From contig CAVRCA010000001.1 of assembly GCA_963719345.1 (NCBI GenBank), positions 744,001-808,000 on the forward strand: 64,000 nucleotides of DNA, read 5' to 3'. The stretch is from CAVRCA01 sp963719345. Lineage in GTDB: Bacteria > Pseudomonadota > Alphaproteobacteria > Acetobacterales > Acetobacteraceae. Each line of letters starts with the position of its first letter. Position 1 is the stretch's first letter. Below the pieces are notes generated by a model. That model worked only from the letters and a program-made list of their open reading frames with translations, was not told where the DNA came from and did not search any database. The position numbers and the translations under genes are program-made. Below are positions 37,601-45,703 of the stretch, piece by piece.

Positions 37601-38907
37601 TGATGCGCGCCACCGGCCGGTTCGCCGTCGATCACGACGCGGATGTGCTGGACGCCGGACCGGGCGAGCGCCCAGCCGCCGATGGAGAGCCGCGTCGTCA
37701 CCGGCTCGAGCGCCACGCCCTCGGTGACGCGCGGCGTGTCGAGTTCGAGGCGGAAGTCCTCGGTTTCCCGCGTTGCCGGCGGAGCCTCCATTGCGGACGT
37801 GACCGTGACCGACCGCACGAGCTCGGCGGGCTGCTTCAGGCCGTTCCGGGTGGCGACGCGCAGAACGTGCTGCTCGCCGGGCGCGAGCGGCAGCCCCTCG
37901 TGACGACAGCGGAACCCACCGAGGCGGGCGAACGGCAGATGCGGGAACCGGCGGCCCACATCCGGCCGCTCCAGGCCGAGTTGCGCCGCGCCGAGATCGA
38001 TCCCGTCGAGCGTCACCGTGACCGGCCCGACCCCGACCTCGCACACCACCCAGCCATGGGCGTCGAGGGTGCCCGAATCCGACAGCGTCACCTCGTCGAG
38101 ATGCAAGTGAATCTGCTGCTCGGCTGCGGTCTCCGTATGGGCGACGGCAGCGGGCCTGCCGGTGCAGTGGATCGGCACGTCCACCTCGTACAGCACGCCG
38201 TCGACGGCAAGGGTCTGCACGGTGATCCGCTCGACGCCGCCGAGATCCGCCTCCGCGAAGCCGGAAAATGCGAAGCCTGAGCGGGCGGCGTTCGGATAGA
38301 AGGGATGCACGCCGGCCACGTCGTCGCGCGGCAAGGCAAGCCGTGCGAAGCCGATCCGCTGTTCGCCGCCCAGGATCAGCACGGCGACCACTGGGGTGAG
38401 CGAGACGGCCCAGCCACTCACGGCAAGCTCGCCGGACGGCGCGAGTGTTGCGTATTCGGCATAGACGTGGATCGGCGGAAGGGCGCCGACGCCGGCCGGC
38501 CCGGCATCGCAGGCGGCGACGTCGCTGACCGGGCGACCGTCGATGGCAATCACGCCATCAGGCTCGACCAGCAAGGTCAGCCTCTCGTAATGGGCGCGCC
38601 CGTCGCGGGTGCGGGCCACCAGCTCGAGCGCGCGTCGTTGCGGCGCCGTCTCCTGCAGATACGCCAGGATGAAGTGGAAACCGCATTCGGTCCGCGGCTG
38701 ATACCCGCCGGAGATGATGCGGCACCGCCGGCCGGTCTCGTCGCGCAGAGCGACATCGCGAAGCGGACTGCTGGACACGACGCGACCCATCAGATGGAGG
38801 TCGAGGCGGCCGTCGACCCGGCTCGCCCGCACCCGGCGGTCAACGACGCAGCGGATCACCGGGTCGGCGGAGACAACAGCCTGCTCGGACCAATCCGTTT
38901 CCAGCAT
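34648..38907 (-). CDS. Giant glycosyltransferase: three GW modules, two GT2 and a GT9 domain
   Basis: A single intact 1419-residue frame. Residues 1-500 contain three beta-rich repeats, each with a conserved pair: VSGWAVS...LPRDDVAGVHPFYP (about 163-205), AHGWVVC...ERPDVGRRFPHLP (283-325) and IGGWALA...PRPDVAAALPDWP (409-451), spaced about 120 residues. Residues 530-730 look like a GT2-like domain (FQLLLPVREAAELSEI, YCDEVRRSP). Residues 770-1000 are a full GT2 domain (LVSVIIPTCASQERVRRCIE, FLLFLNDDVEITRLDWL, GACLMVRRALFERLGGFDE). Residues 1050-1419 are GT9, the ADP-heptose:LPS heptosyltransferase family (ILAVKLDHIGDFLTAVPALH, VCVHPGVGNVMRQWP, FVGNNSGPKHIAAACGVPTV). It overlaps the next gene by 7 bases. 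Stepwise glycan assembly by one protein is inferred. Confidence 0.8.
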   Translation of the reverse strand: MLETDWSEQAVVSADPVIRCVVDRRVRASRVDGRLDLHLMGRVVSSSPLRDVALRDETGRRCRIISGGYQPRTECGFHFILAYLQETAPQRRALELVARTRDGRAHYERLTLLVEPDGVIAIDGRPVSDVAACDAGPAGVGALPPIHVYAEYATLAPSGELAVSGWAVSLTPVVAVLILGGEQRIGFARLALPRDDVAGVHPFYPNAARSGFAFSGFAEADLGGVERITVQTLAVDGVLYEVDVPIHCTGRPAAVAHTETAAEQQIHLHLDEVTLSDSGTLDAHGWVVCEVGVGPVTVTLDGIDLGAAQLGLERPDVGRRFPHLPFARLGGFRCRHEGLPLAPGEQHVLRVATRNGLKQPAELVRSVTVTSAMEAPPATRETEDFRLELDTPRVTEGVALEPVTTRLSIGGWALARSGVQHIRVVIDGEPAGGAHHGSPRPDVAAALPDWPDALHSGYIFNCPPRLLKEGRHEAVVTVVSRQGNEYATRFTFTVRKPADAEELLGIRRHYPRAEQDLQMDLLSRLAWRPEFQLLLPVREAAELSEIDATLDGLLRQGWADWRLLLLTGSEVCAALGRAWLQDAAPERAIRMQIVGPGAALDRAFEAARPATLFALIGPGDRLGADALVEMAVASGLDRSAELFYCDEVRRSPASGEREPFFKPGWSPHLLLSANYVGRFWCARPELLLRVGVTARQLLDDGEYDLVLRCTEAAHGIHHLARLLCQRGPVEEPEASERAALASAATRRRLPVSVVPGRLPHSYRLRRTEPVPGLVSVIIPTCASQERVRRCIETVRASVEAGRVEIICIENIPPARAQWREWLTENVDRIVSTDGAFNWSRFNNLAARKASGEFLLFLNDDVEITRLDWLDAMLEQAALPGVGVVGPQLLYPDGRVQHAGMFLSRPGLARHAFRLAAAEQPGYFGLALTTRNVIAVTGACLMVRRALFERLGGFDEAHEIINNDLDFCLRVHEAGYATVYTPHASLLHHERASRDGLPEAFNSDRFERRWQRIFFHGDPFFNPHLSRNLDEYAPEEEPTQRVCAGHPLFARDEIRRILAVKLDHIGDFLTAVPALHRLRALFPAAQITLLGSQGIRDLALATGGIADFVDFEFFHARSGLGQRDLAPQDLAVLQARLAPERFDLAIDLRKHLDTREVLQATGARYLVGFDQLGRFPWLDVALEWEGDRAMQAKRGHVGDDLVNLVEAVATASQPDRNVLVPLPPRRGRSLRFLSRRARRFFDRPVVCVHPGVGNVMRQWPIEHYLRLVERLTVEAGTRVLLIGARDERELGERIVAGVSDPASVLSVVGETSLADLPALLAACVLFVGNNSGPKHIAAACGVPTVGIHSGVVDASEWAPVGPRAVVVRRSMACSPCYLARAEDCHRDLACLHGLEPAAVYAVCERLLAGAGVGPAVSAPC

Positions 38908-38917
38908 CGGCGAGGTC

Positions 38918-40737
38918 TCAGCCCGACTTGGCGACGTGCGTCATCAGCCGGTCAAGTGGCGTCCTGCCGACCGGGAGCGCCCAGCGCGCGCCCCCCTGGA
39001 TCGCCGTGAACCCCAGCCGGGGATAGAGCTCGGCCACCACGGCGTTCTTCGGCGTGGGTCGGAACTCGCCGACCAGCCGGGTCACCCCGCGTGTTGCGGC
39101 GATGTCGAGCAGGCCCAGCAGAATGAACTCCTCGGCGGTGCGCGAAAAAATCCGGCAGCTCATCAGCCAGCTGTCGATGCGCAACGTCGCATCTTCCTGC
39201 ACGGCGATCAGCGTCGAGGTCAGGCCTTGGTCACCGAACCGGTCGGCAAGCCGGAACGCGAGCACGACCACATCGTCACGCGCAAGCAGGCTCCGGATCG
39301 CGTCCTCCGAGTAGCGCCGGGTCGTCAAATTGAACTGGTTGGTCTTTTGTTCGAGCTGCGCCAGCCGGGGAATGTCGGCCTCCAGCGGGCGACCAAGCCG
39401 GCCGACCATCGCGAGTCCGGCAAGGTAGCTGCCGAGGTCGGTCGCCTCGCTCGCCGCCTCGGCAGCGCGGGCGCGGGCGATATAGGCCCGGCCGCGCCCG
39501 AAATCCTCCGTGGTGAGGTCGGCCATGTCGAACCAGTGACCCGCGTCGAGCCGCGCGGGGAATTGTGCGGGATCGGGGCCGAGCTCGACGGTGGCGACCT
39601 CGGGCAGCGCCGCCCGGACCAGTGCGCATTCCGCCGGATTGTCGTCGGCGAACACGAGGGCGTCGAGGCCGAGGTTCAGGTCCTTGGCAACGCGCCGAAG
39701 TCCCTGCGCCTTGTCGGCCCACGAGCACTCAAAGGCGGCGAAATCGGCCCGGCGCAGCACCGCGCCGGCATGGTCGAAGCCGGCGGCCGCGATCTCGGGC
39801 GCGTTCTTGCTGCACACGGCGAGCACGACGCCGCGGGCGCCCAGCGCTGCGATGTAGCGCTGCCAATCGGCAAAAGCTTCGCCCTCGGGCGAGCCGGTTC
39901 CGAGCAGCAGCCCCTCCACGCCGTCATCGCCGATCACGCCGCCCCACAGCGTGTTGTCGAGATCGACGACAAGCGCCTTCTTCGCCCGCGCGTTGGCGGC
40001 GCGCCAGGCGCCTCGGAAGGCAGGCAGGTAGTCGGGCAGGAACCGCTGGTCGAAGCCGAGTCGCGCCCGTACCAGAAACCGCCGGCCGCCCAGCGCCGGG
40101 TGCCGACGTTCGCCGCCAGCCGCTCGAGATCAACGAACTGCACGCGGCCGCGCCCCGCCGCCAGCAAGGCGTCGTTCAGATGGCGTATCAAATTGGTCGG
40201 CGAGGCCGGCGTGAGGCGTTCGGCGACACCCGCGAACCGCTCGACGGGAGGAACAAGCAGGTGCTGCACGATGCGGCAGCCGCGGGCCGCCAGCGAATCC
40301 CAAATACGCTCAAACGTGCCGGCACGCGCCCGCACGGCCTCGGCCACCTCGGCGGCCGTCGCGCCGATTGCCAGTCCGTCCGTCAGGTCGCGTGCTTCAG
40401 GCGCGATCACCGCCAAGTCCGGTGCGAAGGCGTGCAGGCCGGATGCCGGGTTCAGCGCCTCCTGAACGTAGGTTCCGAACGGGGTCTGGTGGATGACCGG
40501 GAACACGCCCTCCTGGGCGACGCCGCAGGCGATCGCCCGGCTGAGATAGTCGGTAGTGGCCGCCCCCAGCACCGCGATCCGCTGACATGCCACTTCGCCA
40601 TCCCGGCGCAGCAATGGGGCGGCGTTGGCCAGCCGCTCGCCCGCCTGGAACAGGCCAGCAAGGGAAAGCGGCTCGTCTCCCAACTGATCCTGCACCTCGC
40701 GCAGGACGGTCTCGGGCGAGACCGGCACGTCGAGCAT
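38918..40737 (-). CDS. FkbH-like HAD phosphatase with GNAT domain, one frame break
   Basis: Repaired length about 606 residues. The N-terminal 250 residues resemble an SGNH-type domain (RIAVLGAATTDYLSRAI). The middle is an HAD-IIIC phosphatase with the nucleophile motif KALVVDLDNTLWGGVIGDDG, followed by VVLAVCSKNAPEIA and LVFADDNPAECALVRAALPE. The last ~150 residues are GNAT-like (RFGDQGLTSTLIAV). FkbH-like proteins load glycerate units onto carrier proteins or act in glycan and polyketide synthesis. The frame breaks near 40066: one C of a CCC run appears lost, and adding it restores WYGARLGFD. The ATG at 40737 has GGGAAGGA. It lies 10 bases before the giant glycosyltransferase and belongs to that leftward operon. 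No acyl carrier protein is seen. Confidence 0.75.
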
Positions 40738-40897
40738 GTCCTTCCCTTTCTGCCCCACGGCGGGCCGGCAATGTGCCCAGCGCTTTCGGCTAATTCAACC
40801 ATTAGGAGTATCCAAGGAGGACTTTACACGCTCTGTTGCGAAGGGATCATTCGTTGCCGCGACGCGTTCATGACGCACACCCGAAGGATACCGCCGG

Positions 40898-42850
40898 ATG
40901 TCGGACCAGCCCCCACCTTCTCGCGCCCAGGTCGCGGCACCGGAGCTGCCCGGCGTGAACGCGCTGCTCACCTTGGCGGTCTCGGTCGTGGTGATCGCGG
41001 CGCTCTATCTGGCCCGCGAGGTGCTGATCCCGGTCACGCTGGCCGTTCTGCTGAGTTTTGTGCTGGCGCCCCTGGTCTCGCTGCTGCGCGCGGCTCACCT
41101 TCCGAGGGCACCGGCGGCGCTGATCGCCGTGATCGCGGCGGTCGGCATCATCCTGACCCTGGGCGGGCTCATCGGGCTGCAGATCGCCTCCCTGGCGGCG
41201 GATTTCCCCCGCTACCAGGCGACGATCGAGACCAAGATCCAGACTTTGCAGCACGCCACCACCGATCGGATGGCGCAGATGATGACCCGGCTTGGCACCC
41301 AGCTCGAGCGCGCCAACGAGTTGCCCGGCGCCAAGCCGGCGCCGGCCTCCGGCGACGGCGGAAGTGCGAACCGGCCGCCCGCCCCGGTGCCGGTGGAAGT
41401 GCATCAGCCCACGCCGTCGCAACTCGAGCTGGCCCAGCGCTATCTCGCCCCGATTTTGAGCCCGCTCGCCACCCTGGCCATCGTCGTCATCGTCTCGGTG
41501 TTCATCCTGTTGCAACAGGAGGATCTGCGCGATCGGATGATCCGGCTGTTCGGCTCGCGCGACCTGCACCGGACCACCACCGCGATGGACGACGCGGCAC
41601 GGAGGCTCAGCAGGTATTTCCTGTTCCAGGTCGCCATCAATACGGCGTTCGGCTGCATCATCGCGGTCGGGCTCTTTGCCATCGGGGTGCCAAGCGCGGT
41701 GGTGTGGGGCGTGATCGCCGCGCTCATGCGATTCGTCCCCTACATCGGCTCGCCGCTGGCCGCCGCCTTTCCCGTCGCCCTCGCGGCCGCAGTGGACCCG
41801 GGCTGGTCGACCGTGATCTGGACCATCGTCCTGTTCGTCATCGCCGAGCCGCTGATGGGCCAAGTGGTCGAGCCAATGCTGTATGGGCACAGCACCGGAC
41901 TGTCGCCGTTCTCGGTGGTGGTGGCGGCGATCTTCTGGACTTGGCTGTGGGGACCGATCGGCCTGATCATATCGACGCCGCTCACCCTGTGCCTGGTCGT
42001 ACTCGGCCGACACGTGGACCGGCTGGAGTTCCTCGACGTCCTGCTCGGCGACCGGCCGGCGCTCACGCCCGCCGAGAGCTTCTATCAACGTATGCTGGCC
42101 GGTGACCCGGACGAGGCGATCGACTACGCCGAGTTGCTGCTGCGCGACCGCGCACTCTCGTCCTATTACGACGAGGTCGCCGTGAAGGGCCTGCGGCTGG
42201 CCGCGCACGACATCGCGCGAGGGGTGCTGGCGCCGGAGCAGGTCGAGCGGATCAAGCACGCGATGGCGGGTCTGATGGAAGACCTCGACACCCACGACGA
42301 CGTCGATCCGTCGCCCGGCGCCGGGGATGACGGGCCGGCCGCGCCGCCGCCCGCAGAACGTGCGCTGCCGAGCGAACCGGCACCCGCTGCGGAGGTGCCG
42401 CCCGCCGATGCGCTCGCCCCCGCGTGGCAGGGTCCGACGCCGGTGATGTGCGTCGCCGGGCGGGGACCGCTCGACGAGGCCGCGGCGGGGATGCTGGCGC
42501 AGTTGCTCGGCAAGCACGGACTGCAGGCGCGGGCCGAGCCGTTCGGCGCGTTCTCGCGCACGGGCCTCGGCGCGCTCGACACCAGCGGCGTGGCGATGGT
42601 GTGCATTTGCTACATCGAGCTGTCCGGCACGCCCTCGCACCTGCGCTACCTTTTGCGTCGGGTGCGTCAACGCATCCCCGGGGCCCAGGTGCTGGTGGGA
42701 CTCTGGCCCGCGGACGAGCCGGTGATGCGCGACGAGCGGCTGCGTGCCGCGGTGAGTGCCGATCACTACGCCAGCTCGCTGCGCGATGCCGTGACCGCCT
42801 GCGTCGAAGCGGCACGCAACGCTCCCGCGGAGGCGGCAGCCGCGGCTTAG
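40898..42850 (+). CDS. AI-2E (PerM) family transporter with C-terminal extension
   Basis: A 650-residue membrane protein. The family core is seen from ALLTLAVSVVVIAALYLAREVLIPV through two halves, with RRLSRYFLFQVAINTAFGCI, RFVPYIGSPLAAAFPVALAA, AEPLMGQVVEPMLYGHSTGLSP in pieces, ending in LIISTPLTLCLVVLGRHV near residue 375. Some family members export autoinducer-2 or ions, and most are uncharacterised. After the membrane part come 270 extra residues: a helical stretch (TPAESFYQRMLAGDPDEAID), a Pro/Ala-rich linker and an alpha/beta domain (VMCVAGRGPLDEAAAGMLAQ). Such a tail is reminiscent of a ligand-binding fold, but its function is unknown. It is divergent from the glycan operon, with 160 bases between. 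Confidence 0.75.
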   Translation: MSDQPPPSRAQVAAPELPGVNALLTLAVSVVVIAALYLAREVLIPVTLAVLLSFVLAPLVSLLRAAHLPRAPAALIAVIAAVGIILTLGGLIGLQIASLAADFPRYQATIETKIQTLQHATTDRMAQMMTRLGTQLERANELPGAKPAPASGDGGSANRPPAPVPVEVHQPTPSQLELAQRYLAPILSPLATLAIVVIVSVFILLQQEDLRDRMIRLFGSRDLHRTTTAMDDAARRLSRYFLFQVAINTAFGCIIAVGLFAIGVPSAVVWGVIAALMRFVPYIGSPLAAAFPVALAAAVDPGWSTVIWTIVLFVIAEPLMGQVVEPMLYGHSTGLSPFSVVVAAIFWTWLWGPIGLIISTPLTLCLVVLGRHVDRLEFLDVLLGDRPALTPAESFYQRMLAGDPDEAIDYAELLLRDRALSSYYDEVAVKGLRLAAHDIARGVLAPEQVERIKHAMAGLMEDLDTHDDVDPSPGAGDDGPAAPPPAERALPSEPAPAAEVPPADALAPAWQGPTPVMCVAGRGPLDEAAAGMLAQLLGKHGLQARAEPFGAFSRTGLGALDTSGVAMVCICYIELSGTPSHLRYLLRRVRQRIPGAQVLVGLWPADEPVMRDERLRAAVSADHYASSLRDAVTACVEAARNAPAEAAAAA

Positions 42851-42868
42851 TCGCGCGCGGCTCGGCGG

Positions 42869-43900
42869 TCAGGCCGCCTTGCGCGTGAGCAGCCGCTGGG
42901 AGACGAGGGCTTCGGCGATCTGCACCGCGTTCAGCGCCGCCCCCTTGCGCAGATTGTCGGAGACGCACCAGAACGCCAGCCCGTTGGCGACGGTCGGGTC
43001 CTTGCGCAGCCGGCTGACGAACACCGCATCCTCGCCGGCGCACTCGGCCGGGGTGATATAGCCGCCGTCCTCGCGCTGATCGATCACCGTGACGCCGGGG
43101 GCGTCGCGCAGCAGGGCGCGCGCCTCGCCCACCGTCACCGACTGCTCGAACTCCACGTTCACCGCCTCGGCGTGGCCGATGAACACCGGCACGCGGACGC
43201 AGGTCGCCATCACCTGGATGTCGGGGTCGAGGATTTTCCGGGTCTCGACCGCCATCTTCCACTCCTCCTTGGTCGACCCGTCCTCAAGGAACTTGTCGAT
43301 ATGGGGGATGCAGTTGAATGCGATCTCCTTGGTGAACTGCTCGGGCTTGACCGGGTCATGCACGAAGGCGGCCTTGGTCTGGTTGAACAGCTCGTCCATG
43401 CCCTCCTTGCCGGCACCGGAGACCGACTGGTAGGTGGCGACGACGACGCGCCGGATGCGGAACCGGTCGTGCAGCGGCTTCAGCGCCACCACCATCTGGA
43501 TGGTGCTGCAATTGGGGTTGGCAACGATGTTGCGCCGGGAGAATTTTTCCAGCGCCTGCGGGTTGACCTCCGGCACGACGAGCGGGACGTCGTGCTCCAT
43601 GCGGAACTGGCTGGTGTTGTCGATCACCACGCAACCGGCTGCCGCCGCACGCGGGGCGTGGACCGCCGATACCGTCGCGCCCGGGCTGAACAGCCCGATG
43701 TCCCAGCCCGCGAAATCGAAGCTGTCGAGGCCCTTGACCCGGAGCACGGCGTTGTCGCCGAACGATACTTCGCTGTTCGCCGACCGGCCGGACGCGACCG
43801 CCGCCACTTCCTTGACCGGGAAATTGCGCTCGGCCAGGGTTTTTAGGATCTCGCGCCCGACCGCCCCGGTGGCACCGACGACCGCGACCCTGTAGCTCAT
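42869..43900 (-). CDS. asd: Aspartate-semialdehyde dehydrogenase
   Basis: A 343-residue enzyme that reduces aspartyl-phosphate to aspartate semialdehyde on the way to lysine, diaminopimelate, threonine and methionine. The NADP loop is VAVVGATGAVGREIL (5-19), the catalytic cysteine is Cys131 in NPNCSTIQM, and YQSVSGAGKEGMDEL and ATCVRVPVFIGHAEAVNVE are family blocks. Length and start are standard. It converges on the AI-2E gene with an 18-base gap. thrB, which uses a product of this branch, lies 10 kb away and is not coupled. Confidence 0.95.
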   Translation of the reverse strand: MSYRVAVVGATGAVGREILKTLAERNFPVKEVAAVASGRSANSEVSFGDNAVLRVKGLDSFDFAGWDIGLFSPGATVSAVHAPRAAAAGCVVIDNTSQFRMEHDVPLVVPEVNPQALEKFSRRNIVANPNCSTIQMVVALKPLHDRFRIRRVVVATYQSVSGAGKEGMDELFNQTKAAFVHDPVKPEQFTKEIAFNCIPHIDKFLEDGSTKEEWKMAVETRKILDPDIQVMATCVRVPVFIGHAEAVNVEFEQSVTVGEARALLRDAPGVTVIDQREDGGYITPAECAGEDAVFVSRLRKDPTVANGLAFWCVSDNLRKGAALNAVQIAEALVSQRLLTRKAA

Positions 43901-44031
43901 GCTTCCCGCTCCTCAGGCTGAAATGCTCGCAGCGGAGAGCTAACCTCGCGCCCGACGCGGGGCAAGGATTTAGCGAGCGCGCAAAGGTCGATGCTGCCCT
44001 CCGTCCCGGGCGCGCCTCCGGGTGTGCCCTC

Positions 44032-45510
44032 TCACTCTCCCGCCGGCAGCGCCACCGCCGGGCTGCCTTGCCCGCTCAGGGCGCGATAGACCAGCGCGCC
44101 GGCCGCTGCCCCGATCAGCCAGCCCCAGTCGCCGACGTTGAAGATCACTCCGTAGGCGCCGAGCAGGGCCAGCCCGATCGACAGGGTGCCGGCCAATGCC
44201 AGGGCGACGAGCGCCTTGCGGTTCCAGCCGCCGTCGTAGTGGAAGGCGCCGGCCGGCGACATAGAGTAAAGATCCTCGAGCACCACCGTCTGGCGCTTCA
44301 CGAGGTAATAATCGGCGACGATGATCCCGAACATCGGTCCCAGCACGGAACCGAAGATGCTGACGAACAGGGTGATGGCGTGCGGGCTCGCGACGAACAG
44401 CCAGGGGCAGACCAGCACCGACAGGATCGAGGTGATCAGGCCGCCCAGCCTGAAGTTGATGCGCTCGGGGTAGAGGTTGGCGATGTCGTAGGCAGGCGAG
44501 ACGAAGTTGGCGACGATGTTGATGCCCATCGTCGCGACGATGAACGTCACCGAGCCGATGATGACGACGACCGGGTTGCCGATGCGCTCGACGATCAGCA
44601 CCGGGTCCATGATCGCCTGCCCGAACACTTTCAGGGTGCCGGCGGTCACGATCACGGTGATGATGGAGAAGACCAGAAAGTTCACCGGCAGGCCGAGGAA
44701 ATTGCCCCGCCGCATGGCCGCCTCGCTTTTCCCGAAGCGGGCGAAGTCGCCGAAATTGAGCAGCAGGGCCGCGAAGTAGGCGACGATCAGCATGGCCGCA
44801 TTCGCCATCACGCCAATGGTGGCGCCTGCCGAGGCCGCCGGCGGGCTGAGTTGCAACGACAGGCTGGAGAAGCCGGTCTGCCACAAGACCCAGATCGCGA
44901 GCGCGAACATCACGACGTAGACCGCGGGGCCGCAGAAATCGATGAAGCGGCGGATGCGCTCCATGCCGCTCAGGAAGATGAGGAGCTGAAACAGCCACAT
45001 GAACAGGAAGCTCAGCCAGGAGAGCGTGGACAGGCCGAGGATGCTGTTGTGGGTGAGCCCGGCGGCCGACGGGGCCAGGGTGAGGACGAGCACCTGGACC
45101 GCCTTCGAGGCGAAATAGGTCTGCACACCGTACCAGACGATGCCGACCACGCCACGCACCGTGGCGGCGAGATTGGCCCCCATGACGCCGAAGGAGATGC
45201 GGGCGACCACGGGATAGGGGATGCCGTAGCGCAGCGACGGCCGACCAATCAGGTTCATCAGGAAATAGACGGCGGTGATGCCGACGACCATCGAGATCAG
45301 CACCTGCCAGCCGGTCAGGCCGAGGAAAAACAAGCTCGCGGCGAAGGTGTAGCCGCCGACGGAGTGTACGTCGGACATCCACATCGCGAACAGGCTGAAC
45401 ACGCCCCAGGTCCGGCCCTCGGGCGCGGTCGGCGCGAGGTCGTGGTTGTAGAGTTTCGGGTCCGCACCGGCGATGGCGAGGGTCGGCACCTGCTGGCTGT
45501 TCGACGACAT
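44032..45510 (-). CDS. NCS1-family nucleobase/allantoin-type permease
   Basis: A 492-residue transporter with about 12 predicted helices. The N-terminus reads LYNHDLAPTAPEGRTWGVFS, and the first helices hold SLFAMWMSDVHSVGGYTFAA and GIPYPVVARISFGVMGANLA, the NCS1 signature (compare the NxxxxP/R-x-S-F-G patterns of Mhp1). Later come NFGDFARFGKSEAAMRRGN and SPAYDIANLYPERINF. It moves a purine, pyrimidine or hydantoin-type ring with Na+ or H+; which one cannot be decided. The ATG at 45510 has AGGGAGAA upstream. No degradation enzyme for a nucleobase is visible next to it. Confidence 0.85.
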   Translation of the reverse strand: MSSNSQQVPTLAIAGADPKLYNHDLAPTAPEGRTWGVFSLFAMWMSDVHSVGGYTFAASLFFLGLTGWQVLISMVVGITAVYFLMNLIGRPSLRYGIPYPVVARISFGVMGANLAATVRGVVGIVWYGVQTYFASKAVQVLVLTLAPSAAGLTHNSILGLSTLSWLSFLFMWLFQLLIFLSGMERIRRFIDFCGPAVYVVMFALAIWVLWQTGFSSLSLQLSPPAASAGATIGVMANAAMLIVAYFAALLLNFGDFARFGKSEAAMRRGNFLGLPVNFLVFSIITVIVTAGTLKVFGQAIMDPVLIVERIGNPVVVIIGSVTFIVATMGINIVANFVSPAYDIANLYPERINFRLGGLITSILSVLVCPWLFVASPHAITLFVSIFGSVLGPMFGIIVADYYLVKRQTVVLEDLYSMSPAGAFHYDGGWNRKALVALALAGTLSIGLALLGAYGVIFNVGDWGWLIGAAAGALVYRALSGQGSPAVALPAGE

Positions 45511-45703
45511 CGCGGCTCTTCTCCCTGCTTGCCGGCGAGCAAGCGCTCCTTGCCGAGGCGGTTTCGCTCCCTTGCAATGGGAGTGCCATGCAGCCCATGA
45601 CGGCGACCGGCCACCTGCCCGACGACGCTCAAGGAACTGTTCGCGGACGAATAGCCGGCCTTGTTCCCGAGCGGGCGGGCGTCAGGCGATGTGGTCGGAC
45701 GGC

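Noticed and set aside
32530..38280. A 1916-codon open frame on the plus strand
   Set aside because: It lies exactly opposite two glycosyltransferase genes with clear domains and has a low-complexity, Arg/Ala/Gly/His-rich translation. Long antisense frames are common in GC-rich DNA.
40741..40897. A riboswitch or small RNA in the region divergent to the glycan operon
   Set aside because: The 157 bases contain a purine-rich AAGGAGGAC stretch but no structure or coding I could support.
39565..42105. An 846-codon plus-strand frame across the fkbH gene and the AI-2E gene
   Set aside because: It is out of frame with the AI-2E transporter and antisense to fkbH, and it has no domain I recognise.
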